Positions 1-6,880 of a DNA stretch of 39,109 nt are shown piece after piece (positions within the stretch are counted from its first letter, which is position 1; every line of letters begins with the position of its first letter). A model generated the notes under the pieces. That model did no database searches. It was given only the letters and a program-made list of their open reading frames with translations, and was not told where the DNA came from. Location of the stretch: positions 1-39,109 of the forward strand of contig CAIJMU010000109.1 in the NCBI GenBank assembly GCA_903821875.1, in the 5' to 3' direction. This stretch comes from an uncultured Spirochaetota bacterium (GTDB lineage: Bacteria > Spirochaetota > Spirochaetia > Treponematales > Rectinemataceae). The position numbers and the translations under genes are program-made.

Positions 1-104
1 AACTGCCGCAGGCCCACCACAGTCCCTAGTACTGCGGTCAGCATTGTGACCCCCGAAAACACGAGAGTAACCAGCTCTGACGTTTCATGAACGGAAGTGA
101 CCAT
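1..104 (-). CDS. Small membrane protein, 5' part only (runs off the window)
   Basis: An open frame of 34 codons starts at ATG 104-102 and continues past the left edge. An SD-like GGAGG (113-109 on this strand) lies 4 bases before the ATG. The visible peptide starts MVTSVHETSELVTLVFSGV and continues into a hydrophobic stretch rich in Val, Leu, Thr and Gly that ends near Gly-Leu-Arg-Gln, so residues about 9-32 look like a membrane segment. I do not recognise the family. The ribosome binding site lies in one arm of a perfect inverted repeat (106-135), which may control translation. The frame is short and truncated, so the call rests on the SD, the open frame and the hydrophobic pattern only. Confidence 0.4.
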   Translation of the reverse strand, partial: MVTSVHETSELVTLVFSGVTMLTAVLGTVVGLRQ

Positions 105-105
105 A

Positions 106-135
106 TTGCCTCCATGTGAAATATGATGGAGGCAA
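106..135 (-). promoter_or_regulatory. Perfect 10-bp inverted repeat covering the ribosome binding site of the leftmost gene
   Basis: TTGCCTCCAT (106-115) and ATGGAGGCAA (126-135) are perfect reverse complements separated by 10 bases. In the transcript of the minus-strand gene that starts at 104, the GGAGG ribosome binding site is in the 3' arm, so folding would hide it. It could instead be a protein operator. A run of nine T follows on the plus strand at 148-156, but 12 bases away from the stem, so it is a poor plus-strand terminator. Confidence 0.45.
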
Positions 136-284
136 GTTTACACTTCCTTTTTTTTTGTCAATCTCATTCGCGCCTTCGCGCTTTTGGTGCTGGAAGAGCA
201 CAGGCAGTGAAGCATCGAGGCAGCTTCCGCGCGTACTGATGGCATGAGTGCCACAAGCGACCCTGAGATCGGTGTATACTGACC

Positions 285-464
285 ATGGGAAAGAAAGCCC
301 TGAGGAAGCGGGCAAAAAGCCTCGTGCGTCAAATCGGCGTACATGAGGCGAAAATTGCCCATGAGCTGTCCTTGCCAGAGCCTGACTTAGCTAGAATACA
401 CCATTGGCTCAGCGAGATTTCGGCCTTTCAAGGCAACCTGGCTCGCGTTGATAGGAGGTTGTGA
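285..464 (+). CDS. Unknown 59-aa protein, first gene of a coupled small-gene pair
   Basis: ATG at 285, stop TGA at 462-464. The protein begins MGKKALRKRAKSLVRQ, strongly basic, then continues with His-Glu-x-Lys-Ile, a Pro-Glu-Pro-Asp turn and an Ile-His-His-Trp segment, ending in Arg-Arg-Leu. It looks like two short helices around a proline turn. There is no signal peptide or membrane segment. The stop overlaps the next start in TGATG, and AGGAGG near the end of this gene serves the next one, so the two are translationally coupled. TATACT at 275-280 resembles a -10 element and would give an almost leaderless mRNA. Codons use more A/T in third positions than the housekeeping genes here, which fits accessory DNA. 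I do not recognise a family and assign no function. Confidence 0.5.
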   Translation: MGKKALRKRAKSLVRQIGVHEAKIAHELSLPEPDLARIHHWLSEISAFQGNLARVDRRL

Positions 465-679
465 TGCCCATGCCCCGCCACTACTTGCCCATTCTGGAAG
501 AGTTCGAAGAGACCTGTCTTGAAGCAGCTAGACTCATCGGCGAACTCAAGGCCGAAGGCCTCAGCTATGACGAGAAAGAGGAGCTCATCGGGGAGTTGTC
601 GGTTTCCATCTCGAGCCTCCGGATCAAGACTGAACTCATCGAAGAGGACTGGGAAACAACCGAAGACATCGTGCTGTAG
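464..679 (+). CDS. Unknown 71-aa acidic protein, second gene of the coupled pair
   Basis: ATG at 464 overlaps the preceding TGA by one base and has AGGAGG at 453-458, 5 bases upstream. This favours it over the GTG at 461. The protein starts MPMPRHYLPILEEFEETCLE and is rich in Glu throughout, with Leu/Ile spacing typical of an amphipathic helix, and it ends acidic (EDWETTEDIVL). There is no membrane segment, metal site or known motif. The basic first protein and the acidic second protein could be partners that bind each other; this is inference from charge and coupling only. No promoter separates the two genes. The 134 bases after the stop, up to the HEPN gene end at 814, hold only weak hairpins (680-700 and 749-771) and no gene that I can support. 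Confidence 0.55.
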   Translation: MPMPRHYLPILEEFEETCLEAARLIGELKAEGLSYDEKEELIGELSVSISSLRIKTELIEEDWETTEDIVL

Positions 680-813
680 ACCCTGACAGAACCGCAGGGT
701 TCATGTTGCCGAACTTCCTGATCATCACTATTGCACTCACTGTTTCCTGCGGATCTCCATAGGAAATCCGCTTCGAGCGAGCAAAAGTGCCCATGCTTCG
801 AGGGGAACCTGCC

Positions 814-1206
814 TTACAAAAGCGCCGTGATGCGTGGCAGAAGGTAATCGCGCAGGGCCTTGCTCTTCTCAAGGCTCTCTGTCACATCCGCTATGGTGAT
901 CTCCACGGAGGACGGATAGCGGGTGACGACCCCGAAGACTGTGAGGGAGCGGAATGAATCCTTGAACCGCCCCAGGGTGTCATCGAAAGGGGCGCACATA
1001 GCAGCAATTCGTTCGAGGTCATGGACCTTCTCAAAGGAGACACCGGCCGAGACGAGGTAGGCTTTGAGATACTTTTCAACCGCCTGCTGGCAGTGATAGC
1101 AGACGATCTCCCGCGCGATCGGGTGATGCTCCGACAGGATGACCGCGACATCGAGGTCTCTTTCCGCAAAATCCAACCATTCCTGAACTTCCGTCTTCCT
1201 ATCCAT
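814..1206 (-). CDS. HEPN-domain protein (partner of the nucleotidyltransferase)
   Basis: About 130 aa, starting MDRKTEVQEWLDFAERDLDV. This is the N-terminal pattern of the HEPN family PF05168/COG1895: a Trp-Leu-x-x-Ala-x-x-Asp-Leu helix, then CYHCQQAVEKYLKAYL, then a conserved Val-His-Asp-Leu, and near the end an Arg-Tyr-Pro. The ATG at 1206 overlaps the stop of the upstream nucleotidyltransferase gene by 8 bases; a GTG at 1218 is an alternative start. HEPN proteins beside minimal nucleotidyltransferases are usually RNase-type toxins or ligand-binding partners. The R-x4-6-H RNase motif of active HEPN toxins is not visible here, so RNase activity is uncertain; the RYP region may do another job. 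The two genes form one operon. Confidence 0.85.
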   Translation of the reverse strand: MDRKTEVQEWLDFAERDLDVAVILSEHHPIAREIVCYHCQQAVEKYLKAYLVSAGVSFEKVHDLERIAAMCAPFDDTLGRFKDSFRSLTVFGVVTRYPSSVEITIADVTESLEKSKALRDYLLPRITALL

Positions 1207-1549
1207 AGACTGTGACACCCTTGTTCTTGATGGTCTTTTCTATGGTCGATACCGAGTCTGACCGCCAGGCGAATTTCTCGGGAGTGTAGACGAGGATGTC
1301 CATGGGGCGTTCGATGCATTCCGCGAGTTCCTCTTTATAGGCGCGCATCAGATCAAGCTCGTTTCGCGGATCGGCGGAGATGATGCATATATCAAGATCG
1401 CTGTCGGGACGCGGAGACCCATAGGCGAAGGAACCGAAAAGGATTACCTGTCGGATGGCCGCATCTCGTTTCGCCATGTCTACGAGCACTTCGATTTCCC
1501 GGGCTATGGGTTCGAGTAGCCTTGACCTGTCTTTCGCCTCTGATTCCAT
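1199..1549 (-). CDS. Minimal nucleotidyltransferase (MNT/MntA-like)
   Basis: About 116 aa from ATG 1549. The polymerase-beta fold signature is plain: GSFAYGSPRPDSDLDICII, with Gly-Ser and the two metal-binding aspartates of the S-D-x-D motif. A third acidic residue is likely the Asp of PMDILVY. This is the size and motif set of the MntA-type antitoxins that transfer AMP to a HEPN toxin tyrosine; here it is the first gene and HEPN follows with an 8-base overlap. An in-frame GTG at 1576 would add nine residues, but a promoter-like pair (TTTACC and TAGAGT) lies between that GTG and the ATG, which favours the ATG and a very short leader. AMP transfer is inferred from the family. A pair that modifies another target is also possible. 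Confidence 0.85.
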   Translation of the reverse strand: MESEAKDRSRLLEPIAREIEVLVDMAKRDAAIRQVILFGSFAYGSPRPDSDLDICIISADPRNELDLMRAYKEELAECIERPMDILVYTPEKFAWRSDSVSTIEKTIKNKGVTVYG

Positions 1550-1556
1550 GGCTGCT

Positions 1557-1585
1557 ACTCTACTTGATCCCTCCACTTGGGTAAA
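1557..1585 (-). promoter_or_regulatory. Likely promoter of the nucleotidyltransferase/HEPN pair
   Basis: On the minus strand TTTACC (1585-1580) and TAGAGT (1562-1557) are separated by 17 bases. The expected transcription start would be only a few bases before the ATG at 1549. Seen by eye against sigma-70 consensus. Confidence 0.4.
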
Positions 1586-1650
1586 TGCGCCTCAGTCGGA
1601 CCATGTCGTGCCTAGCCCGCGAGGACCTTTTCAGGCTTGCATACCCAACG

Positions 1651-1667
1651 CATGTATAGTATACATG
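1651..1667. promoter_or_regulatory. 17-bp palindrome, candidate LexA-type operator of the mutasome operon
   Basis: CATGTATAGTATACATG is a perfect palindrome with 8-bp arms around a central G. It contains TATAGT (1655-1660), a good -10 match, and sits 4 bases before the ATG of the DUF72 gene at 1672, so a bound repressor would block the promoter. The arms TGTAT/ATACA resemble those of the gammaproteobacterial LexA box (CTGT-N8-ACAG) but with one base less between them. Because the downstream genes are translesion polymerases, which LexA commonly controls, a LexA-type site is the best guess. The repressor itself is not in the window. Confidence 0.6.
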
Positions 1668-1671
1668 GCTC

Positions 1672-2544
1672 ATGGCGGCGCAGGTTGAGGCGGGGATCGA
1701 CCTCAGGATAGGCACCTCGGGTTTTGACTATCCCGAGTGGAAGGGGGTGCTCTACCCCGAGGCCCTGCCCCGTAGCGAGTTTCCTGCAGCCTACGGACGG
1801 GCCTTTTCGACGCTGGAACTCAACTTCAGCTACTACGGCATGCCCAAGGCGGCCAACCTTGCGGCGCTGATGGACCGGATGGCCGCTCCGGGCCTCGACT
1901 TTTCCATCAAGGCCCACCGGAGCCTCACGCACGAGATCGAAGCAACAAGGTTGGAGGAACAGGCCAGGGAATTCCGGGCGGGTATTGCGCCCCTGGCACG
2001 GGCCGGAAGGCTTGCGGCCATCCTCTTCGAGTTTCCCTGGCGCTTCGCCTATGGCGTCGAGGAGCGCCGTTATCTCGACCGACTCCTCGGGGAATTCGGG
2101 GATTACACCCGCGTTGTTGAATTCCGCCACAGGGACTGGGTAAACGCGCGGGTCCTGGAGGGGCTGCGTGAGCGGGGGGTAGGATTCTGCTCCCTCGATC
2201 TGCCGCGCCTTGAGGGACTCCCCCCGGTTGCTGACATCGTGACGGCGGACACGGCCTACCTGCGCTTTCACGGACGCAACGCGGCGGACTGGTGGAACGG
2301 CGACTCGCGGGGCCGCTACGACTGGCTCTACTCGCGGGAGGACCTCGCGTCCTGGCTGCCGCGCATCCAGGCCATGGCCGCGCGCGCGAAGCGCCTGAGG
2401 ATCTACTTCAACAACCACGCGCGGGGGCAGGCGGTGGCGAATGCGCGCGAACTCGGGGCGCTGCTTGCCGGGGCGGGACTCGGAAGCGGCAAGGCATCAC
2501 TGTGGCAAGCGGAACCATCCTCCACCTCAACCTCGTCGGACTGA
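1672..2544 (+). CDS. DUF72 (YecE-like) TIM-barrel protein at the head of the mutasome operon
   Basis: 290 aa from ATG 1672. The start has the DUF72 signature: after a short lead comes LRIGTSGFDYPEWKGVLYP, followed by the conserved LNFSYYGMP and the Lys-Ala-His of FSIKAHRSLTHE. Near the end IYFNNHARGQAVANARELG is the typical DUF72 closing motif. The family has a TIM-barrel fold with no settled function; structural likeness to endonuclease IV has been proposed for one member. No clear SD precedes the start, and the palindrome with its -10-like core is immediately upstream, so the mRNA may be almost leaderless. The 3' end overlaps the ImuB-like gene by 43 bases if that gene starts at GTG 2502. 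Its place, where imuA is usual in such cassettes, suggests a role in the same repair process; that is inference. Confidence 0.88.
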   Translation: MAAQVEAGIDLRIGTSGFDYPEWKGVLYPEALPRSEFPAAYGRAFSTLELNFSYYGMPKAANLAALMDRMAAPGLDFSIKAHRSLTHEIEATRLEEQAREFRAGIAPLARAGRLAAILFEFPWRFAYGVEERRYLDRLLGEFGDYTRVVEFRHRDWVNARVLEGLRERGVGFCSLDLPRLEGLPPVADIVTADTAYLRFHGRNAADWWNGDSRGRYDWLYSREDLASWLPRIQAMAARAKRLRIYFNNHARGQAVANARELGALLAGAGLGSGKASLWQAEPSSTSTSSD

Positions 2545-3710
2545 TGGCGGCGGTCGAGGAGGGCCTCGATCCCGGCCTCCGAGGCCGTCCCTTCGCGATC
2601 GGCAACGTCGGCCGGAACCGGCCCGTCTGCCTCGACCTCTCGCCCGAGGCCCACCGCGCGGGGCTCAGGCGTGGCATGTCCCTCGACTATGCGCACAGGC
2701 AGTTGCGGGAGCTCGTCATCAAGGAAGCGAGGCCCGGGCTCTACGAAAGGGCCGACGCCGAACTCTTCCGCATTGCCTCGATTTTCAGCCCCCTTGTGGA
2801 GCGCGCCGGGACGGGGCACCTCTTCGTGGACTTCCGGGGAACGCGCGGACTCTGGGGAGAAGCCGTAGACGGAGTGGCAAAGCTCCGCCGCGAGATCCTC
2901 GAGAAGACGGGCCTCCTGCCCGTGCTGGCCCTCGCCTCGACAAAGACCGTCTCCAAGGTAGCCACGAGGGTAATGCGTCCAACTGGGTTTATCGCGCTTG
3001 AGGAGGGGGAGGAACGTGGCCTCCTACGGAGGCAACCCGTGGAACTCCTGCCGGGAATCGGCCCCCTCCTCCGCGACAGGCTCAGGATGCTCGAGATCGA
3101 GGAGATCGGCGCCCTGGGCGATCTCGATGAACTTTCGGCCCGGGCCCTCGGGCCGCGGGGGCCGGCCCTCCGCGACCGGGCGGCCCTCCTCGAGGCTTCG
3201 GCCGTCGACCCCGAGCCTCCCGAACGGCGCCGCATTTCCGGCTCGGTGACCCTGGAGCCGGACAGCGCCGACCCTGAGTTCCTCGCACGGGCGTTACGGA
3301 AGCTCGCCTCCGACCTTGGTTTCTCGATGCGGCGCGAGGGCCTTGCTGCGGGGAGGCTCGGCCTCAGGCTCGGCTTCTCTGACGGCGAGGCGAGTACAGC
3401 TTCGGTGCGCCTGTCCCGGCCCCTCCTCCGCGACGACGAGCTCGGAGGCGCCATCGGTCCCCTCCTCGCACGCGCGCGGACCCGCCGCAGCCGCGTGCGA
3501 AGCCTGGGCCTCGAGCTTTCCGAATTCGCCTCTGCCGGTCCCGAACTCGACCTATTTACACCGATGGAAGCCAGGATGGGCCGGCTTCAAGGTGCCCTCG
3601 ACGCTGTCCGCCGCCGCTACGGGACCGACGCCATCGGTTCTGCGGGAGGACTGGCCCTCCCGCAGGCGACCGGGGCCTTGGCCCAGGCCTTGGCCAAGGT
3701 CCGGGCATGA
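2502..3710 (+). CDS. imuB: ImuB-like, catalytically inactive Y-family polymerase homologue
   Basis: 402 aa from GTG 2502, which has AAGG 7 bases upstream; ATG 2544 would delete the first strand of the fold. The Y-family layout is clear: ILHLNLVGLMAAVEEGLDP at residues 6-24, a helix-hairpin-helix VELLPGIGPLLRDRL and a little-finger-like C-terminal part. The metal ligands are missing. The first catalytic Asp is Asn10, and the S-x-D-E pair of active polymerases aligns with Gly105-His106 in AGTGHLFVDF. This is the hallmark of ImuB, which acts as an adaptor that brings DnaE2 to the sliding clamp. A PELDLF at residues 347-352 resembles a beta-clamp binding motif. The gene overlaps dnaE2 by 4 bases (ATGA). 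I see no C-terminal RecA/ImuA-type part. Confidence 0.8.
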   Translation: MASGTILHLNLVGLMAAVEEGLDPGLRGRPFAIGNVGRNRPVCLDLSPEAHRAGLRRGMSLDYAHRQLRELVIKEARPGLYERADAELFRIASIFSPLVERAGTGHLFVDFRGTRGLWGEAVDGVAKLRREILEKTGLLPVLALASTKTVSKVATRVMRPTGFIALEEGEERGLLRRQPVELLPGIGPLLRDRLRMLEIEEIGALGDLDELSARALGPRGPALRDRAALLEASAVDPEPPERRRISGSVTLEPDSADPEFLARALRKLASDLGFSMRREGLAAGRLGLRLGFSDGEASTASVRLSRPLLRDDELGGAIGPLLARARTRRSRVRSLGLELSEFASAGPELDLFTPMEARMGRLQGALDAVRRRYGTDAIGSAGGLALPQATGALAQALAKVRA

Positions 3711-6700
3711 TCATCCCCCTCCCCCTTCATACCTACTATTCCTTTCACTTCGGGACCATCCCGCCAGCAAGGCTCATGGTGGAGGCGGCTCGCCTGGGCT
3801 ACACGGCCCTTGCGGTGACCGACCGCGAGGGGGTCTTCGGCTTGCCGCCCTTCTACGAGGCCGCAGGGAAGGCCGGGATCAGGCCCATCGCCGGTGTGGA
3901 ACTCGGCTACACAGACGGGCCCCCGCGGCATGTTCATGATAATTGCATCATTCTAGCGAAAAACCGGCGTGGTTTCTCGGCGATCTCGAGGATCCTCACG
4001 GAAAGGGCGCTCTGCCTGCCCGGTGGAAAGGTCGATTCCACATCCACGATGCCGGGCCTTGCCCAGGCGCTCGGGGAGGCCGGCGACACCGTCATCGCGC
4101 TCACCACCGACGCCAGGCTCCTCGACAGCTGGCGGGGACAGGCCGAGCGCTACGCCCTCCTCCCCGCCGCTGCGAGGGGTTCCTGGAAAAAGCTTCTCGC
4201 AGGCGCTGCGGCGAACGGCATTAAGGCCGTGGCGGGGCCAGGAGTCTCCTTCCTTTCGCCATCCGACCGCGAGGTCCAGCGCCTCCTCGTCGCAATCGGG
4301 AAGACGGCCACCATCTACGAGGTCGCTGACTCGGAGCTCGCCCCTTCCATGGCCTGCCTCGCCTCCCCGGCAGCGCTCGCGGCGCCGTTCCGCGACCTGC
4401 CAGAAACGATCACGAACAACGAGGCTGTGGCCGAGGCCTGCAGCCTCGACAGCCTCTTCAATGGCTGGCACTTCCCCGCCTGGCCGACCGACCATCCCGG
4501 AGGGCCTGCCGGGCTGCTTCGGGACCTCACCCTGGCTGGCACGGCACGGCGCCTCGGCTCGATTCCGGATGCCTACCGTGCCCGCATCGACTACGAACTC
4601 GGCATAATTTCCGAGAAAAGTTTTGCCGACTACTTCCTCGTCGTCCGCGACATCGTCAGCCGCGCCTCGCGGACCTGCGGACGGGGCAGCGCAGCAGCAA
4701 GCATCGTGTCCTGGGCCCTCGAGATCACCGATGTCGACCCCCTTCGCCACGACCTCTACTTCGAACGCTTCCTCAACCCCGGACGCAGCGACCCACCCGA
4801 CATCGACGTCGATTTTGCCTGGGACGAGCGGGACAAGCTCCTGGCCGATGTCGTGGCAAGATATGGCGAAGCCCACACGGCGCGGGTCGCCAACCACGTG
4901 ACCTTCCGCCATCGCGGTGCCCTCCGCGAGACGGCGCGTGCCTTCGGCATTCCCGACTCGGAGACGGGTGGCCGCGAACGCGGACTGTCGCAGGATCCTG
5001 GCGCCGCCAGCATCCATGACCCCGCTGGCGCCGCCAGCATCCATGACCCCGCTGGCGCCGGGCGCGATGCCGACCCCACGTGGAAGGCCATCACGGAGCT
5101 CTCCGCACGCATCGTGGGTTTTCCCCGCAACATCGGAACCCACTCGGGAGGAGTCGTCATCGTTCCAGGCGCCTTGCACGACATCGTACCACTACTGAAG
5201 ACAGGCAGCGGCATCCGTGTCACCGCCTGGGACAAGGAGGGCGTCGAGGCGGCTGGACTCGTGAAGATAGACCTGCTTGGGAACAGGTCGCTGGCTGTGG
5301 TACGGGACGCAACTGCCAATGTCGCCGGCTCCCCGGACCTTTGCTCCCGGCCAGAGGACGATTCTGCCACCATCGCGCTGCTGGCCAGGGGCGACACGAT
5401 GGGCGTCTTCTATGTCGAGTCCCCCGCGATGCGGCTCCTCCAGAAGAAGACCGGTGCCGGTGATTTCGCCCATCTCGTCATCCACTCATCGATCATCCGG
5501 CCCGCCGCAAACCGGTATATCAACGAGTACATCGACCGCCACCTCGGAAAGCCCTGGACGCATATCCACCCCCTCCTGTCGGGCATCCTCGACGAGGCCC
5601 ATGGGCTCATGTGCTACCAGGAGGACGTGAGCAAGGTCGCCGTGGCACTGGCGGGATTCACGCCTGCCGAGGCCGACGGCATGCGGAAGGTCCTGTCGAA
5701 AAAGGACGCGGTCACACGCCTCGATTCCTGGCTCCCGAAATTCCAGGATGGTGCGCGTGCTCGCGGCGTGGACGATGCGAAGATCGCTGAGATCTGGGAC
5801 ATGATCCAGTCCTTCGCCGGCTACAGCTTCGTGAAGGCCCACTCGGCCTCCTACGCCAGACTCTCCTTCAGGAGCGCCTGGCTCCGGGCCCACCACCCTG
5901 CCGAGTTCATGGCCGCGGTGATGTCCAACCGCGGCGGCTACTACGGCATCCTGGCCTACGCGAGCGAGGCACGCCGCATGGGCCTGGCCCTCCTCCCTCC
6001 CTCGGTACAGGACAGCGGCAGGAGGGCAAAGGGCAGTGTTGGTACTATCCGCTTCGGGCTGGAGTCGATCGGAGGACTCTCGGAGGCCTGCATGGACCGT
6101 ATCGTGGCGGAGCGGGCGCTGTCTGGAGCCTTTGCCTCGGCACTGGACTTCGCCCGGCGGGTCTGGCCCGCCCGCGACGATGCGGAGGCCCTTGCGGAAT
6201 CCGGAGCCCTCGATACCCTGTCGCCCGGGCTTCGACGTCCAGAAAAGCTCCTGTGCATCCTGTCCTTCGCCGCGACACGGGAGGCATCGGGTCGCCCGGA
6301 CGCCCAGGGAGCGGGCAGCCTCTTCCAGGACCAGCCATCCGTGACAGCCTTCCCCGGGGAGGCCCGCGAAGTGGCCGGACCGCCTCCGGAAAACTCCGGA
6401 TCCGGGTGGCAAGCCGCGGGCGTCTCCCGTCGTACCTTCCTCGAAGGCCAGATGCGACGTATTGGTACGACCCTGTCGGTCCACCCCCTTGAGCTCTGGC
6501 CCGGGGCCCTGGCTTCGCAGCGGGTCCTTGCCCGCGACCTTGCGTCCAAGGAGGGGCGTGTCGTGCGCCTGGTCGGTTGGCCGGTGACTGCAAAGGAGGT
6601 GCTCGCACAGGGTGAACTTCCCATGGAGTTCGTGAGCTTCGAGGACGAGACGGCGATCTACGAGGCGGTGCTCTTCCCGGATACCTACCGCCGCTTCGGG

Positions 6701-6856
6701 GCTCTCCTCTTCGAGGAAAGGCCCTTCATCATCACAGGGAAGGTCTGCGTGGACCGGGGCGGCCTGTCCCTCGAGCTTCGGAACCTCGAGCGGGTGCCAG
6801 GAAGGGCGCTGGTGCCCCCGGGCCAGGCGAAGGCTTTCTACGGCAGGTACTGGTAG
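3707..6856 (+). CDS. dnaE2: Error-prone DNA polymerase III alpha subunit DnaE2 (ImuC)
   Basis: 1049 aa, about the DnaE2 size and shorter than replicative DnaE. Order: PHP domain (residues 1 to about 200), palm with PDIDVDF (Asp365 and Asp367) and VKIDLLG (Asp522), which match the three catalytic aspartates of E. coli DnaE. HSGGVVIVPG and CYQEDVSKVAVALAGF are fingers motifs. An OB fold closes the protein (GRVVRLVGWPVTAKE to about the end). The PHP motifs are degenerate: LHTYYSFHFGT in place of HxHSxYS, and TDRE in place of TDH. Phosphoesterase or proofreading activity is therefore unlikely, as in other DnaE2 proteins. Residues about 432-450 contain a perfect 9-residue tandem duplication. The ATG overlaps the imuB stop, so the three genes are one operon. 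Function inferred: translesion synthesis after DNA damage. Confidence 0.92.
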   Translation: MIIPLPLHTYYSFHFGTIPPARLMVEAARLGYTALAVTDREGVFGLPPFYEAAGKAGIRPIAGVELGYTDGPPRHVHDNCIILAKNRRGFSAISRILTERALCLPGGKVDSTSTMPGLAQALGEAGDTVIALTTDARLLDSWRGQAERYALLPAAARGSWKKLLAGAAANGIKAVAGPGVSFLSPSDREVQRLLVAIGKTATIYEVADSELAPSMACLASPAALAAPFRDLPETITNNEAVAEACSLDSLFNGWHFPAWPTDHPGGPAGLLRDLTLAGTARRLGSIPDAYRARIDYELGIISEKSFADYFLVVRDIVSRASRTCGRGSAAASIVSWALEITDVDPLRHDLYFERFLNPGRSDPPDIDVDFAWDERDKLLADVVARYGEAHTARVANHVTFRHRGALRETARAFGIPDSETGGRERGLSQDPGAASIHDPAGAASIHDPAGAGRDADPTWKAITELSARIVGFPRNIGTHSGGVVIVPGALHDIVPLLKTGSGIRVTAWDKEGVEAAGLVKIDLLGNRSLAVVRDATANVAGSPDLCSRPEDDSATIALLARGDTMGVFYVESPAMRLLQKKTGAGDFAHLVIHSSIIRPAANRYINEYIDRHLGKPWTHIHPLLSGILDEAHGLMCYQEDVSKVAVALAGFTPAEADGMRKVLSKKDAVTRLDSWLPKFQDGARARGVDDAKIAEIWDMIQSFAGYSFVKAHSASYARLSFRSAWLRAHHPAEFMAAVMSNRGGYYGILAYASEARRMGLALLPPSVQDSGRRAKGSVGTIRFGLESIGGLSEACMDRIVAERALSGAFASALDFARRVWPARDDAEALAESGALDTLSPGLRRPEKLLCILSFAATREASGRPDAQGAGSLFQDQPSVTAFPGEAREVAGPPPENSGSGWQAAGVSRRTFLEGQMRRIGTTLSVHPLELWPGALASQRVLARDLASKEGRVVRLVGWPVTAKEVLAQGELPMEFVSFEDETAIYEAVLFPDTYRRFGALLFEERPFIITGKVCVDRGGLSLELRNLERVPGRALVPPGQAKAFYGRYW
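5001..5060 (+). repeat. Perfect 27-bp tandem duplication inside dnaE2
   Basis: Two identical 27-base units (5001-5027 and 5028-5054) are followed by six bases of a third. They are in frame and encode AASIHDPAG twice. They lie between the palm catalytic pair and the HSGGVVI motif, in a segment that looks like a surface insertion. Identity at DNA level points to a recent duplication. Confidence 0.95.
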
Positions 6857-6880
6857 GGCTCGGCTGCGAGCGCCAGGGAC

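Noticed and set aside
271-280. Possible second copy of the mutasome palindrome (TGTATAC half)
   Set aside because: Only one half-site with a 6-bp symmetric core matches; the flanks are not complementary. It is better explained as part of a -10 box.
138-362. Minus-strand frame opposite the small coupled pair
   Set aside because: No SD and no protein features; the plus-strand pair has an SD and a stop-start overlap.
5001-5060. CRISPR-like direct repeat
   Set aside because: Two contiguous units with no spacers, lying in frame inside an intact gene.
3953-5179. Long open frame on the minus strand opposite dnaE2
   Set aside because: Long opposite frames are expected in GC-rich coding DNA; it has no recognisable motif, and dnaE2 is certain.
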